Below are positions 1 to 10,511 of a stretch of DNA of 64,000 bases, in pieces. The notes below the pieces were generated by a model. The model had not been told where the DNA came from. It ran no database searches and worked only from the letters and a program-made list of their open reading frames with translations. The translations under genes were made by a program, and so were the position numbers. Every line of letters begins with the position of its first letter. Position 1 is the first letter of the stretch. Source of the stretch: Hyaloraphidium curvatum (lineage: Eukaryota > Monoblepharomycota > Hyaloraphidiomycetes > Hyaloraphidiales > Hyaloraphidiaceae); assembly GCA_025558095.1 (NCBI GenBank), contig JAIVFI010000005.1:62001-126000 (forward strand), written 5' to 3'.

Positions 1-803
1 ATACGGGCCTCAGCTCCGCAAGGCTCGATCATCGGGTCTCCGCAGATCGGATACAGCTCCGCCGTGAGCATGGCAACGGAAATGTCAGCGTCCTCGAAGT
101 TCGTAGCTGCACTGCCGCTACCGGCTCGGATGCCGATGCCTCCTGCGTAGACGAACTCCTTGGCAATCTTGGAGCAGGCGAAGCATTTGAAGGATCCGGC
201 GCGGAAGAAGCGATCGACGGCGACGAACATGTCCGGATCGGCCAACTGCGTGAGGATCTCCAAGTGCACGGGCGGCTGCAGCGCCATGGCGCTGACCATG
301 ACCGGGACGTAGGAGATTTCGTTTGAAGGTATCACGGTGATTTGGAGGGGCATCTCCTGCTTCTCCATGGCCTTGCCGGTCGCTTCCGGCCCGAGTTTCA
401 AGCTCATGTTGGCAGCAATCTTCGTCTGCTTCACTGCCGTCTCCAGGCACTCTTCTCTTTCCTGGCAGTAAGGATGCGAGACAACTTGGAGAAAGAACTG
501 GTCGGTCTTCCCGCGGCCGGTCGGATCGCCGAGTCCCATAGCGATGATGTCCGCCGAAAAGGCGGTAGGCCTGCGGCAGCCCGCGCGGCAGCACAACGCC
601 TTCCCCGTATTGGCGACTGATTTCTTCCAAGCCTCCACTTCGGGCAGGTAGTCGAAGAGCCTCCCCTTCCCCGTCGACCCGGCTTCGTGGGCGGCTGCGG
701 CGGCAGCCCTGGGCACCCGGAAGAGGCGCTCCGCGACCGTGGGAGCCCCGGAGCCATCGGGAGAGTTGCCGGCGACGATGACGCGGGCCAGGAGGTCCTC
801 CAT
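1..803 (-). CDS. Unrecognised protein, partial (3' end beyond window)
   Basis: An open frame runs on the minus strand from the ATG at 803 to the window edge without a stop, about 267 codons. I do not recognise the family. It has a cysteine-containing stretch near residue 60 (ALCCRAGC), a mixed alpha/beta-looking middle with VPVMVSAMALQPPVHLEI, and a later FKCFACSK motif followed by ELYPICGDPMIEPCGAEAR at the cut. The pairs of cysteines could be a zinc-binding (MYND-like) element that completes beyond the window, but that is a guess. No intron is needed in the visible part. It is divergent from the glutathione transferase gene, with 309 bp between the two starts. Confidence 0.6.
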   Translation of the reverse strand, partial: MEDLLARVIVAGNSPDGSGAPTVAERLFRVPRAAAAAAHEAGSTGKGRLFDYLPEVEAWKKSVANTGKALCCRAGCRRPTAFSADIIAMGLGDPTGRGKTDQFFLQVVSHPYCQEREECLETAVKQTKIAANMSLKLGPEATGKAMEKQEMPLQITVIPSNEISYVPVMVSAMALQPPVHLEILTQLADPDMFVAVDRFFRAGSFKCFACSKIAKEFVYAGGIGIRAGSGSAATNFEDADISVAMLTAELYPICGDPMIEPCGAEAR

Positions 804-1112
804 TGGGCAAGTTGGACCGCCACGTCGTCGCACGAAAGCCTTTTGGATATGGCGCGCGGCCGGCTGCGTCGATCCGCGGGAGTTGAGCCGCACCTTATGA
901 AACAGGCTCACATCGCGCTCGAATCGCTCCGAATCGCGACTGCTGCCAGCGGCTCTCGTCTCTCCACTTCGTTCTCTTCAGCTCGCGGGCCCTTCCGTCC
1001 GCTCCCCCGCGTTCCGCGTCGCCCCGCGGCCCCGGCCACCTCGCGCTTTTTCGGATCTTCCCGGCACCTCCTATCCAACGACCAGCCCTCCGACAAACCC
1101 TCGAGCGACGAA
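804..1112. promoter_or_regulatory. Divergent intergenic region
   Basis: This 309 bp stretch separates two start codons pointing away from each other, so it should carry both promoters. I see no clear TATA box, repeat or RNA gene. Open frames crossing it lack a supported ATG or homology. Confidence 0.4.
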
Positions 1113-2231
1113 ATGGCCTCCAACCAGTGGATCCCGCCGCCCAAGATCGAGGACCTCTACGCCGCGACCGCCGGTGGGCCTGCCGCCCGCAACGTCTCCC
1201 ACGCCAATTACTCACCCGTTTATTGCCCTCCAACCTGGCCGTTTCCCTTCTGGTCACTGCCATTGCCAACGGCTTTCGTCGCCCCGCCCGATTCCCTCGC
1301 AGGCAACAACTTCAGCGCCATAAACGCGCCCACAGCCGGCTCCCGCGTCGAGCAGGAGCTCCCCCGCGGCGCCGCGCCGTTCCAGCTGTACTCGCTGAGC
1401 ACGCCCAACGGGCAAAAGGTCGGGATCATGCTGGAGGAGCTGGGGATCGACTACGACGCCCACGGTGGGATCTCTGCGCCGATGTGTCGCGGTTCGGGCT
1501 GACGATGGCCGGCAGTGATCAACATCGGCAAGGGCGACCAGTTCCAGTCGGGCTTCGTCTCCCTGAACCCGAACTCGAAGATCCCGACTGCTGTCGACTA
1601 CGCGCCCAAATCCGGCGGCGACCCAATCCGCCTGTTCGAGAGCGGCTCCATCGTGATGTACCTCGCCGAGAAGTACGGGAAGTTCCTGCCCAAGGACGAG
1701 CACTTGAGGGCGGAAATTTTCAACTTTGTCTTCTGGCAGATGGGCAGCCAGGGCCCGATGTCTGGTGGGCCGACTCCCCGTTTCATCTTGCCCCCATTGC
1801 TGACGACCCTTCCCATTCCAGGCCAGTTCGGCCACTTCTTCGTCTACGCCCCTCCGGAGAAGCACGAAACCCGTGCCTACGGCTCGGCGCGCTACGGCAT
1901 GGAGGTCCAGCGGCTGTGCGATATGCTCGACAAGCACCTCTCCGGCTCGCTCCCCGGCTCCAAGGGCCCGCGGAAGTACCTCGTCGGCGAAGAGTACACG
2001 GTCGCGGACATCATGGTGTTGCCCTGGGCGCTGCAGATCAAGCTTGGGTACAAGCACGAAGCGGCCGGGTTCGGGGCGAGGGAGTTTTTGTCGTTCGATC
2101 GGTACGAGCACCTCAACGCGTGGATCGAGCGGATCAAGGAGAGGCCGGCGGTGAAGCGCGGGCTGAGGGTGTGCAACTACTCCGGGGTGCCGAAACCGTG
2201 GCTGAACGAGGAGGGCAAGGGGAAGATCTGA
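1113..2231 (+). CDS. YghU/Ure2-like glutathione S-transferase
   Basis: Exons 1113-1173, 1303-1464, 1516-1764 and 1822-2231 give 293 aa. The product matches the bacterial YghU / fungal Ure2-like transferase pattern: a long N-terminal arm, then YSLSTPNGQKVGIMLEELG (the TPNGQK active-site loop of the thioredoxin-like domain), NPNSKIP, FESGSIVMYLAEKYG, and an all-alpha C-terminal half with FGHFFVYAP and an ERPAVKRG tail. YghU-type enzymes bind two glutathiones and show disulfide reductase or peroxidase activity; that role here is inferred. All three introns begin GTGGG. The first intron choice (phase 1 after ATAG) restores the family's arm exactly. Cytosolic, no targeting signal. Confidence 0.93.
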
Positions 2232-2350
2232 GGGACGAGGATGTTTGCATCTTGGAATTGATCTTGTTCTTGCTGGACGCGGACAGTACTCCCCCGTCTT
2301 GACCAAGTTCGCTTCCTGTTCCGTAATACCTTACGCACGACACTACGACA

Positions 2351-3989
2351 CTACGCATCGCCAAGATCGTCTCCACCTGCGCCCGCCCCGCCCTCCCCGC
2401 CTCCTAGATCGTCGTCCCCAGCGCCCGCACCACCTGCGCCGCCCGACCCGCCCGAATCTCCGCCTCCCGCATCGTCGTCTCCATCGCCACCGGCTCCTCC
2501 GGCCCCTCCATCGCCTCCGTCGCCACCTGCCCCTCCCGCTCCTCCGTCTCCTCCCGCTCCTCCGGCACCGGAATCGTCCCCTCCAGCCCCACCGGCCCCA
2601 CCGGCACCTGCATCGTCCCCACCCCCCGCGCCCGTCCCGTCGTCATCGTCTCCGGCCCCGCCGGTGCCGCCAGCATCGCCGTTGCCGCCTCCGGCGCTCG
2701 AATCGTCGTCCGCCGGCGCCGTCTCGGTGCCCGTCCCAGTTTCACCAGCCCCTCCACCGGCCGAATCATCGTCCCCACCGTCGTCATCCCCTCCAGTCGA
2801 AGCGGGGGGAGCGTTGCCGCCCGCCGGCGGAGGAGGAGGCGGCCCCGGCGACGGAGGCGGAGGAGGAGGAGCGGGGGCACCGCCCGCGCCGACGGCGGCC
2901 AGCTTCACGGCCTTGAAGCTGTTTGCCGTGCGCGTCGGCTCGGCGGCGGGCGGGGACATGGTGGTCTGCTGCGCACCGGCGGCCGCGGCCGTGGTTTCCG
3001 CCGGGGGGGGAGCAGGTGCCGGTGGAGGAGGTGGGGGTGGTGCCGGTGCGGGCGCAGGAGGTGGCGGCGGAGGTGCCGTGGGGTGCCCGCTCTTCTCGCA
3101 CACATATGCGGGGTGGCATTTGAAGAGCTTGTCGTTGGAGAGCTCGTTGTGGCAGCAGGCCTGCTGGCAGGTTTTGTCGTTGTTGCAGGGTTCCCAGAGC
3201 GTCGGGTCCTCGGGCTGCTGCGCCGCCGCGGCGGCGGTCGCTGTAGGTGCCGGCGGCGGGGGTACCGGGGCTGCCGTGGTTGCCGGAGCCGGCGGCGGCG
3301 TCGGTGCGGGCGGAGGGGGCGGCGGAGGCGGAGGCGGTGGTGGAGGAGGTGCGGGAGGTGCCGTCGGGTGCCCGTTGGCCACGCAAGCCCCAGCTGGGTG
3401 GCACTTGTAGAGCTTGTCGTTGGAAAACACGTTGTGGCAGCACCCTTGCTTGCACGCGGCGTCGTTGTTGCACGGCACCCAGATCGTCGGGTCGTCCCTG
3501 TCTGCCGCCTTCTGCTTGCACACCTCAACATCCTTTGGGTGGCACTTATTGAATTTGTCGTCCGACAGCACGTTGGAGCAGCACAGCGACTCGCACGAGC
3601 TGTCCTCGTGGCAGTAGTCCCACACGCCCAGGTTGCGGGCGCTACAGATGGTCGCCTCGCCGCATATCTTTAGCTTCGGGTCGGGAGCACGCACGCCCGA
3701 GCAGCAGCCCGTCGAGCAGGCCGCCGAGTCGGTGCAGGGCGCGCCGATGCCCAGCTGGTCCCGCTCAACGAGCCGTGGCGCGATCCTCTGGTCCCCCTCG
3801 GCGAGCCGCGGCGCGATCCTGAGAATAACGGAAGTGAGCGATGTTCTAGAAGTGCGAACCCGATCTAGCTCACGGCGTAAGCGCCGGGGCGGCGTCGGCG
3901 GCCCCCGCGAGGATGATTGCCGCGAGGGCGAGTGCGGCGGCGGCCAGGCCGGCTGCCCCGCGGCGGCGCCCGGCTCCTGCCACCGCCAT
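2351..3989 (-). CDS. Secreted four-module cysteine protein with Pro-rich and Gly/Asp-rich regions
   Basis: Exons 3874-3989 and 2351-3818 give 527 aa. It starts with a clear signal peptide (basic RRR, then an Ala/Leu core ending near residue 31). Four cysteine modules follow, each close to C-x5-C-x3-CC-x10-12-C: GAPCTDSAACSTGCC, WDYCHEDSSCESLCC, WVPCNNDAACKQGCC and WEPCNNDKTCQQACC, the last three ending KCHP. Modules 3 and 4 are each followed by GHPTAPP and a long polyproline linker. The C-terminal third is almost entirely Gly, Ala, Asp and Ser. The paired cysteines suggest small disulfide-knotted domains carried on an extended wall or matrix protein. I do not recognise the family; function unknown. 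Confidence 0.8.
3752..3817 (-). repeat. Tandem 33-nt in-frame duplication
   Basis: Two adjacent 11-codon units encode IAPRLAEGDQR and IAPRLVERDQL just after the signal peptide of the cysteine-module protein. The DNA copies differ at only a few positions, so this looks like a fairly recent slippage duplication at the start of exon 2. Confidence 0.8.
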
Positions 3990-4607
3990 CGTTTGCTCGA
4001 TGACGAGGAGTGCTACGGCGGCGCAAAGACCGCTGCCCCAGCGATTGGCGAAGAGAGGGAGTGGGCGGTCTGGACCCGTTGAATGCGCGCCGACCACAGG
4101 CGGCGGGGACCACCCAGAGAACCGTACGTGCGCCCCCATCGGGTACAGATATAGATCCTTAGAATTCGTGGATCAATCTGAGCCGGGATGGATTTTAGTC
4201 ACATGAACCACCCGGCTCCCTTCTCGGGCGTGCCCCCGCCTATACAAGTCCCGGGTCAGAACCGCGCCGCCCTCCGCACTCCAGGAGGAAGCGCAGCTCA
4301 TGCAGCTCTAATGTGAGCTGGTCCAGTTGTCGAAGTGAGGCTGGCGACGCTGGCTCCGGTGTCAGTATCTTGGCTTGGCTCGGGGGGCACTCTACCGTCT
4401 CAAGGTTCTCAATGCCGCCCACCTCTCGCGAACCCCATCACATTCCACCATCGATCCTAGCTCGATGCTCGTTGATGCGCTTGCTGTCCGTCTAATCTGC
4501 ATCCATTACCCCCTGTCCTGCGGTACGATGTGTCTCCTGGCTCCTTCAAACACCCGCATCCGTCCCGCGCGGCCCGACCTCCATCCCGCACCCCGCATCC
4601 CGCCGCC
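3990..4607. promoter_or_regulatory. Divergent intergenic region
   Basis: A 618 bp gap lies between the start of the cysteine-module gene (minus) and the start of the phosphatase gene (plus). It is less GC-rich than the coding DNA in places. I found no convincing ORF, repeat or RNA gene; it presumably holds both promoters and 5' leaders. Confidence 0.4.
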
Positions 4608-5686
4608 ATGTCCGCCCCCGCCGCGCCCGCTCCCGCGACGGAGCACAAACAGCAGCGGTTCAAATCGCCCCCCGGCTCGACGGACATCATCCTCGTGCGG
4701 TGCGGACACCGCGCGACGCTCCCGGGCTCCGAATGACGCGCGCCGCGCAGCCACGGCGCGTCGGCCGCCTTCGTCCCCGGCAAGCCGTTCCCCCTCGTCA
4801 ACGGGCAGGGCGACCCGCCGCTCGCGGACCCCGAGGGCCTGGAGCACGCGTGGCTGGTCGGGGAGCGGCTCAAGACGGAGCCCATCAGGGCGATCTACGC
4901 GACCAACCTGACGCGGACGAGGCAGACCATGGAGCCGCTGGCGAAGCTGCTGGGGCTGGAGATCGTGGAGGAGGCGGATTTGTGGGTTCGCGGGTGCGGG
5001 TGGGGTGGGGAGCGCTGCTGACGTGAAGGACTGTGCCGAAGGCGCGAGGTGCACCTCGGAGATTGGTAGGCGCGACCGATGGCGGCACATTGGCGGTCAT
5101 GACGAGTTCTGACGCGTCGGACGCGTCATACAGGGAGGGAGGCCTGTTCCGGGCCAAGGCCGCCGCGCGGGATCCGGCCTTCGTCAAGGCGATCGAGGAG
5201 GGCGAGTGGTGGGCGCCAAGCGGCGATCTGGCACACTGCCTCGGTCCTCAGACTCCGTTCTCACGTTCCAGGGGCCACATCCCCGGCGCCGAGACCAGCG
5301 CGCAGGTCAGCGACCCCCCTTTCCCACGTGTCCCGCGTCTGATGTTACCCGCAGCTCCTCGAGCGGTGCCGCCGCGGCATCCTCCGCATCCACGAGAAGC
5401 ACAAGGGCGAGATGGTTGCCGTGTGCGTGCACGGAGGGGTGATTGGCGTGCTGCTCGCGCACGCGGTGGGCGCGCGGAACGCGTGGACGTTCACGGGGGC
5501 GGATAACGGGAGGTGCGCCGTCTGCTTCCAAAGTGCGGCATTTCGAAAAGGCTAACGGTCTGCAATTGCGGCGGCAGCTGCCACCACCTCGTGGTCAAGA
5601 GCGAGAACGAGTGGATCCTGCGGTGCTACAACGACACCACGCATCTCGGCGGCGGCTTCACGGGCGCGGCGCAGGCGCTCACTTAG
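4608..5686 (+). CDS. Histidine phosphatase (phosphoglycerate mutase-like) superfamily protein
   Basis: Seven exons (4608-4699, 4751-4981, 5042-5065, 5134-5208, 5272-5305, 5355-5512, 5578-5686) give 240 aa. The catalytic RHG motif is at residues 31-33 and is split by the first intron; without splicing it is lost. Other family marks are TNLTRTRQTMEPLA (the second conserved Arg), a REVHLGDWEGG segment, and VCVHGGVIGVLL carrying the second catalytic histidine. The members remove phosphate from sugars, nucleotides or proteins through a phosphohistidine, and the substrate cannot be told. Exons of 24 and 34 nt make this one of the more fragmented small genes here. Single domain, no targeting signal. 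Confidence 0.92.
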
Positions 5687-5981
5687 AGTGGGCGTTGGTG
5701 GCCGGCGGCGCGGCCGGGGTTTTGGAGGCGGTGGCGAAGACACAGGCGGCGACGCGACGGGGAGGTTGCCAGCGGCCGGATCAAACAAGATAGAGTAGAT
5801 GATCCAAATCCACCCAACGCTTCGATCGCTTGGTCTTCGGCTTGGCTAGCGTGAACGGCGGATATTCCGTTGCCAGGCTTGGCCTGTCGTTGCGGCCGGT
5901 CGCCCGCGATCCCTGTCCTGTCATACCAGCTCACCCTTTTCCCGCCCCTTATTCCGCCCTTTCCCGGCTCTCCTACCCGCC

Positions 5982-7409
5982 ATGCCCGGCACGCCGCCTC
6001 TGAGCCCCAATCCGCGCGTCGTGATCCTCGGCGGCGGCGTCATCGGCGCGTGCTCCGCGCTCCAGCTGTCCCTCCGCGGCGCGCGCGTCACCGTCGTCGA
6101 GCGCGCCGGCGTCGCCTGCGCCGCGTCGGGCAAGGCCGGCGGGTTCTTGGCGAAGGACTGGCAGGCAGGCGGTGCCACGGGAGGTCTCGCGGAGAGGTCG
6201 TTCGCGATGCACGAGGAGCTGGCGAGGGAGGCGGGCCCGGCGTACGGGTTCCGCAGGGTCGACACGTATTCCGTGTCCGCAGGAAGGGAGAAGGGGTTCC
6301 GCAAGGCCGGTGGGGGCGTGGATTGGGTTGATGCGGGGAGGCTGCCGAGAGCTCGATTGATGGGTGCGGCCCTGCCTTGGCGGTTGGGTGGATGGCCGCT
6401 TATCCGATCGCGGCGAGCCTACAGGAACGCAGAAGACGACGGCGCAGGTGCATCCGTACCTCTTCACGCACACGGTCATGGCGCGCGCGTGTGCGGCGGG
6501 TGCCGAGGTCCTCCTCGGCACGGTGGCGGGCCTGCGTTTCGACGCCGACAAGGCAGTGAAGGGCGTCGAGGTCGCGCCCTTTGCCGGCCTGGATTCCGCG
6601 GTGCGCGACTGTGAGGCGTTCGGGTACCGGCCGACCGTCGTCGAGGGCGAGGTTCTGCTCGAGGCCGATTTCGTGGTGATTGCGCTGGGACCGTGGAGCC
6701 ACCGCGTGCAGGATTGGCTCCCGGAAGGCGCGAAAATGCCACGCGTCGAGGGGTGGGTGCTTTGAATGATGCAGGCGATCGCATGCTGAACGTGACCGGC
6801 CCCTACCCGTGCCCGTCTGCGCCAATCTGTTGGGTTGCCAGCCTCAAGGCGCATTCCATAGTGCTAAAGACTAGCGAAGTGCTCCCTCCGCAATGCTGTG
6901 GGTGTCGTCCGAGCCTTTGCGCCGGAGGCTGCGTTGTCTTGACCTTGCGCCGGACGTTCCTCCCACGCCAACCTCGCCCAGTATTCGTCGACCTGGACGA
7001 CGAACATCCCGAGTTCTACCCCCGCCCCGACGGCACCCTGTACATCTGCGGCCAATCCGCGCCGACCCTCCTCCCCACCGACCCCTGCGACATCGCCCCC
7101 GAACCCTCCGCCGCCTCGCACCTCGAAGAACTCGCCTCGCACCTCCTCTCCCCTTCCCTCGCAGGCAAATCGTCCGTCGAAACCCGGCAGGCGTGCTACC
7201 TCCCCGTCAACCGCGACGGCGACGGCGAGCCGGCGCTGGGCTTCCTCCGCGGGTGCGAAGGGGTGGTGGCGGCGTGCGGGCACTCGGTGTGGGGGATCAA
7301 CAACGGGCCCGCGACGGGGCTGGTGGTCGCGGAGCTGGTGATGGATGGGGCGGTGGGGTGCGCGGATGTCAAGGCTATGATGGACCGGAAGGGGAGGGTG
7401 AGGTGCTGA
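5982..7409 (+). CDS. TDA3-like FAD-dependent oxidoreductase (DAO fold)
   Basis: Exons 5982-6363, 6425-6752, 6842-6897 and 6982-7409 give 397 aa. The N-terminus has the dinucleotide-binding motif VVILGGGVIGAC (residues 13-24) followed by TVVER. TTAQVHPYLFTHTVM in the middle and ACGHSVWGINNGPATG near the end are typical of the DAO-fold group that includes yeast Tda3 and related fungal oxidoreductases. Tda3 influences endosome-to-Golgi traffic in yeast; the enzymatic substrate is unknown, and I infer only membership. The FAD-binding C-terminal glycine-rich segment is intact. The 56-nt third exon (LKAHSIVLK) is needed to join the two halves in frame. Confidence 0.9.
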
Positions 7410-7602
7410 CGAGGCTTGGGACCGCGTCGCGCGTGCGGCAGGGGAGGTGCGCGAACCTTGGATACGAAGAAATTCAATCCGTTTCTTGATGTAGGAACGT
7501 GCAAGATCCTTGGTTCGCCTTGATGGGCGGAGCAGCTTCTGCTGGGGGTCGCGTCTCAACACCGCCGCCGATCCCAGACTTCCGCGATTCCTCGCGGTTG
7601 CC

Positions 7603-8354
7603 ATGTCCTCCTCCCTCACGTGGCTCCTCCCCTCCGCCTCTGCGGGCCTCCTGGGCGCCGGTGCTGCGATCTTCACCAAGACGGGCCTGGTCCGGGACCC
7701 CGCACGCGTGCGCGACGCGTGGGAGCGGACGGCGCGCGCGTTGGGGTTGGGGGACGCGCTGGCGCGCGTGGACGAGGTCGGTGGGCTTTCGGAGGTGGCG
7801 ATGCGTGAATGGGGCGCGTGCGGGTCGCGTTGGGAACCCGGAAGGGGTGCGGCGAGGAAGTCACGTTGGACTTCACCGCCGAGGGCAACGCTGCAGGCTC
7901 TCGGAAGGCCATTGGACCCCCGATTCCGGCCGGAAATGTGCTATTCAGACCACTTTAAACGCACAGTATCCACCCTCGCGGACCTTGACTCCTCCCTCAC
8001 GGCAGGAATCTCTCCTCCCCCTCCTGCGCGGCGCCTCCCTCGCCCTAGTGATCCTCTGCAACGTCCTCATGTGGCTCCAATTCACCCGCGCGCTCAACCG
8101 CGCGCCGTCGACGGTGCACGCGAGCTTGGTCAACTCGGGTGCCAACTTTGTCGGCACGGTGAGCCCGCGACGGCGAAGGCGGCGTTCGGCATTGGAGATG
8201 ACGCAACGTACCGGTGCCTTGGCAGGCGCTGTTTTCCAAGATGATATTCGACGACCCGCTGCCGCTGCTTTGGTGGATCGGATCGTCGCTGATCCTGGCC
8301 GGGATGGTGCTGATGAACCGAAGAGCGCAGGTGGCGGAGAAGAAGAAGGACTAG
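7603..8354 (+). CDS. TMEM42/EamA-like small membrane protein
   Basis: Exons 7603-7776, 8006-8158 and 8226-8354 give 151 aa. The product has about four hydrophobic segments: WLLPSASAGLLGAGAAIF, SLALVILCNVLMWLQF, a weaker VNSGANFVGTALFSK and LLWWIGSSLILAGMVLM, ending in a basic KKKD tail. The LQFTRALN and SLVNSGANF motifs resemble the half-size drug/metabolite-transporter fold of TMEM42. The substrate is unknown. The C-terminal dilysine-like KKKD could favour ER retention (inference). The 229-bp first intron is long for this window. Confidence 0.8.
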
Positions 8355-8538
8355 GCCGTGGCCGATCCATGTTGCCCGTTGGGGATGCGATACCCGGATT
8401 ATATCGAGATTTGTCGTCCACGGCAGTTTAGTTTTGGTCTGAGCTGCGATCTCTGTTGTGGAGGAGTGGAGGTTGGTGTCGCGATGGCACTGGCGTTCGG
8501 GCCACGTGTCGGTCCCATCACGAACCGGGTTCGCCAAC

Positions 8539-9015
8539 ATGGACCAGAGGGTCCGCGCCGTCGTTGAGGCTGTCCGCAGCTACTCTCTGCCTCACGGCGT
8601 CACCGACGACTGCGGGCTTCTCTTCGGACACGTGCTCAAATCCCTCTCGCCCGGCGCCGACCACGACGGTGCGGAGTACCGCGACCTCTACTTGTCGCTT
8701 TACGGGGACAGCGCTGCCACTCTCGAGCCGTACCTGCAGTGGGAATCGCTCGGGAACGTGCAGCTCTCGCCGACCGAGCTCATCTTCGCGGCCGAGCCCT
8801 TCGGCACCTCGTACGAGCAAATCAAGCCTTTCCTGCGTGCTGTGGCGCCGCTGGTCGACAACCGCAGGGCTTACGTCGTACAGCTTGCCTACCTGATCCT
8901 CCACGAACGCGTTGAGACCCGCGCCGAGGTGCCGTACGCCCTGGAGTACGCCACGCGGATGAGCGCGTCCTGGGCGGCATCGCCGGTGGTGGTCGAGAGC
9001 ATGTCCTCGCCTTGA
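8539..9015 (+). CDS. Orphan 158-aa soluble protein
   Basis: A single uninterrupted frame from ATG 8539 to TGA 9013-9015. I do not recognise it. The sequence is mixed and looks genuinely coding: globular composition, acidic, no low complexity, no signal peptide or membrane segment, rich in predicted helices such as QIKPFLRAVAPLVDNRRAYV. It lies 184 bp after the TMEM42-like gene and ends 80 bp from the convergent membrane-protein gene. Confidence 0.6.
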   Translation: MDQRVRAVVEAVRSYSLPHGVTDDCGLLFGHVLKSLSPGADHDGAEYRDLYLSLYGDSAATLEPYLQWESLGNVQLSPTELIFAAEPFGTSYEQIKPFLRAVAPLVDNRRAYVVQLAYLILHERVETRAEVPYALEYATRMSASWAASPVVVESMSSP

Positions 9016-9095
9016 AACAGGACAGAAAGCTAAGTGATTTCAGCCTGCTTTCTCTAATTCCATTACGGCAACGAGGGATTTGCGGCTTATGTGTC

Positions 9096-10350
9096 TCAAC
9101 TTCTGGTCGGGCACACGGAATCCACGGCGATAAACACGGTACCCCTCAGCAGCGAAGAAAGGCCGATCCCCAGGGTGAATATTGTGATAAGCAAAGTCCT
9201 GAGCACCCCGAACGTGACCACAAAGCCGAGGAACCGGGCCCGGAAGCCCTCGACGCCCAGGAACGAGCCCAGAAGCGCATCGTGGCCATTCAGCTCGTGG
9301 CGCACATCCGCCGGACACCGCGGGGCGACGGCAAGCATCTCGCGGATCTCCGCCTGGGCCTCCCGGTACAGCCCTGCGATGGTGTCGATCTGCTGGTTGG
9401 AGAGCGAAAGGTGCACGAGGTCCGTGATGACGCCGCAGAGGATGTACAGGAACATGAAGACGGTCCACAACGGGACGCAGGAGCCCGCGGCAATATTGGC
9501 AATGAGGCTGACGCCCCCGGAGCTCACCGCAAAGGCGACGAGTGGAGGCGAGGCCACGAGAAATGGGATGCGGAAGGACCACGTGTCCGCGAGCCGGCGA
9601 TGCAGCCGGATGTAGAGGTCCGGGAGGAGCTTGGAGGCGGGTAGAGTGGGGCCGGTCTCCGAGGCCACGGCCAGGCGGCACTTGTCCAGGAGGCCACGGA
9701 GGGCCAGAATTGTCGCCCGCCGCCGAACCCGCAAGGAGAGCTGCAGCAGAGACACATTCATGGAGATGCGGCCCAAGATATTGAACAGCGCATAGTTGAG
9801 CGTGGTGAGTATGGCCAGAGCACCCAGAATCCCCCACGGCGTCCGCCAATAGTCCGGGATTACGAAGACCGGGCTTGCAATCGGGAAAAGGAGGGTGAGA
9901 AAGATCAAGAATAACCGGACTGTGCCCTCCAGAAGGTGCAGCCAGGGTGCAGTCCGGATGAGATGCTCCACGCAGCCGCAGCAAGAGCACAGTCCATCCG
10001 CGGGATCGTGTTGGACGAGCGGCGAACGTGCTGAGGTCGCGACCTCCACGTCTCGCCCGGGCTCGCCGGCTCCTGCATGCCCTGCAACGAGTGACCACCT
10101 CGCCAAGCCCGCCAGAGCATGTGTACCAAAGTCCGCGCTCGGCGCGGCAGTCTTGACTTCGCGCCGCGCAAAAGCGCGAAACGATCTCGCGCCGCAGATC
10201 GGCGAGGGGCAGCGGAGGCACCTTCGCCGCGGGGGCCGGCGAGAGCGCGCCCGGCGGCCGGCCCGACTCGGGGCAGATCGCAGCCCATTCGTTGGAGTTA
10301 AAGTCCTCGGGAGGCGGCGGCGAGGCGGTGTCCGTTGCGGGGTCTGGCAT
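9096..10350 (-). CDS. Unrecognised multipass membrane protein
   Basis: Exons 10158-10350 and 9096-10081 give 392 aa. A proline-rich cytosolic-looking N-terminus is followed by five or six hydrophobic segments, including VRLFLIFLTLLFPIASPVFV, WGILGALAILTTLNYALF, a region around IPFLVASPPLVAFAV, SCVPLWTVFMFLYILCGVI and FVVTFGVLRTLLITIF. A loop of helices with RLHRRLADTW and LYREAQAEIREML sits between them. No family recognised. The intron (GTCAAG donor) is the only join that closes the frame, but it is less certain than others here. An in-frame ATG exists at 10509, only 2 nt after the stop of the upstream F-box gene, so I prefer ATG 10350. Confidence 0.65.
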
Positions 10351-10511
10351 GGGTACTTGCGGTGCCGGCGGGGCGTGCCGCGGTTCCTCCGCTGCCTGCG
10401 CCCCGTCGTCCCCCGCCCGTCCTTCCTCTACCCCCTTCCATGCACGCCAACGGAGGTTAGGAGCCAGCATTGCATCGAAGCATCTAGTAATCCCAGCATC
10501 ACGAGCCATCA

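Noticed and set aside
1127..2302. 391-codon plus-strand and 350-codon minus-strand frames over the YghU-like gene
   Set aside because: Only the spliced frame matches the transferase family through all four exons.
2245..2916. Arg/Pro/His-rich 223-codon frame opposite the cysteine-module protein
   Set aside because: Complement of the Gly/Asp-coding low-complexity DNA; no independent support.
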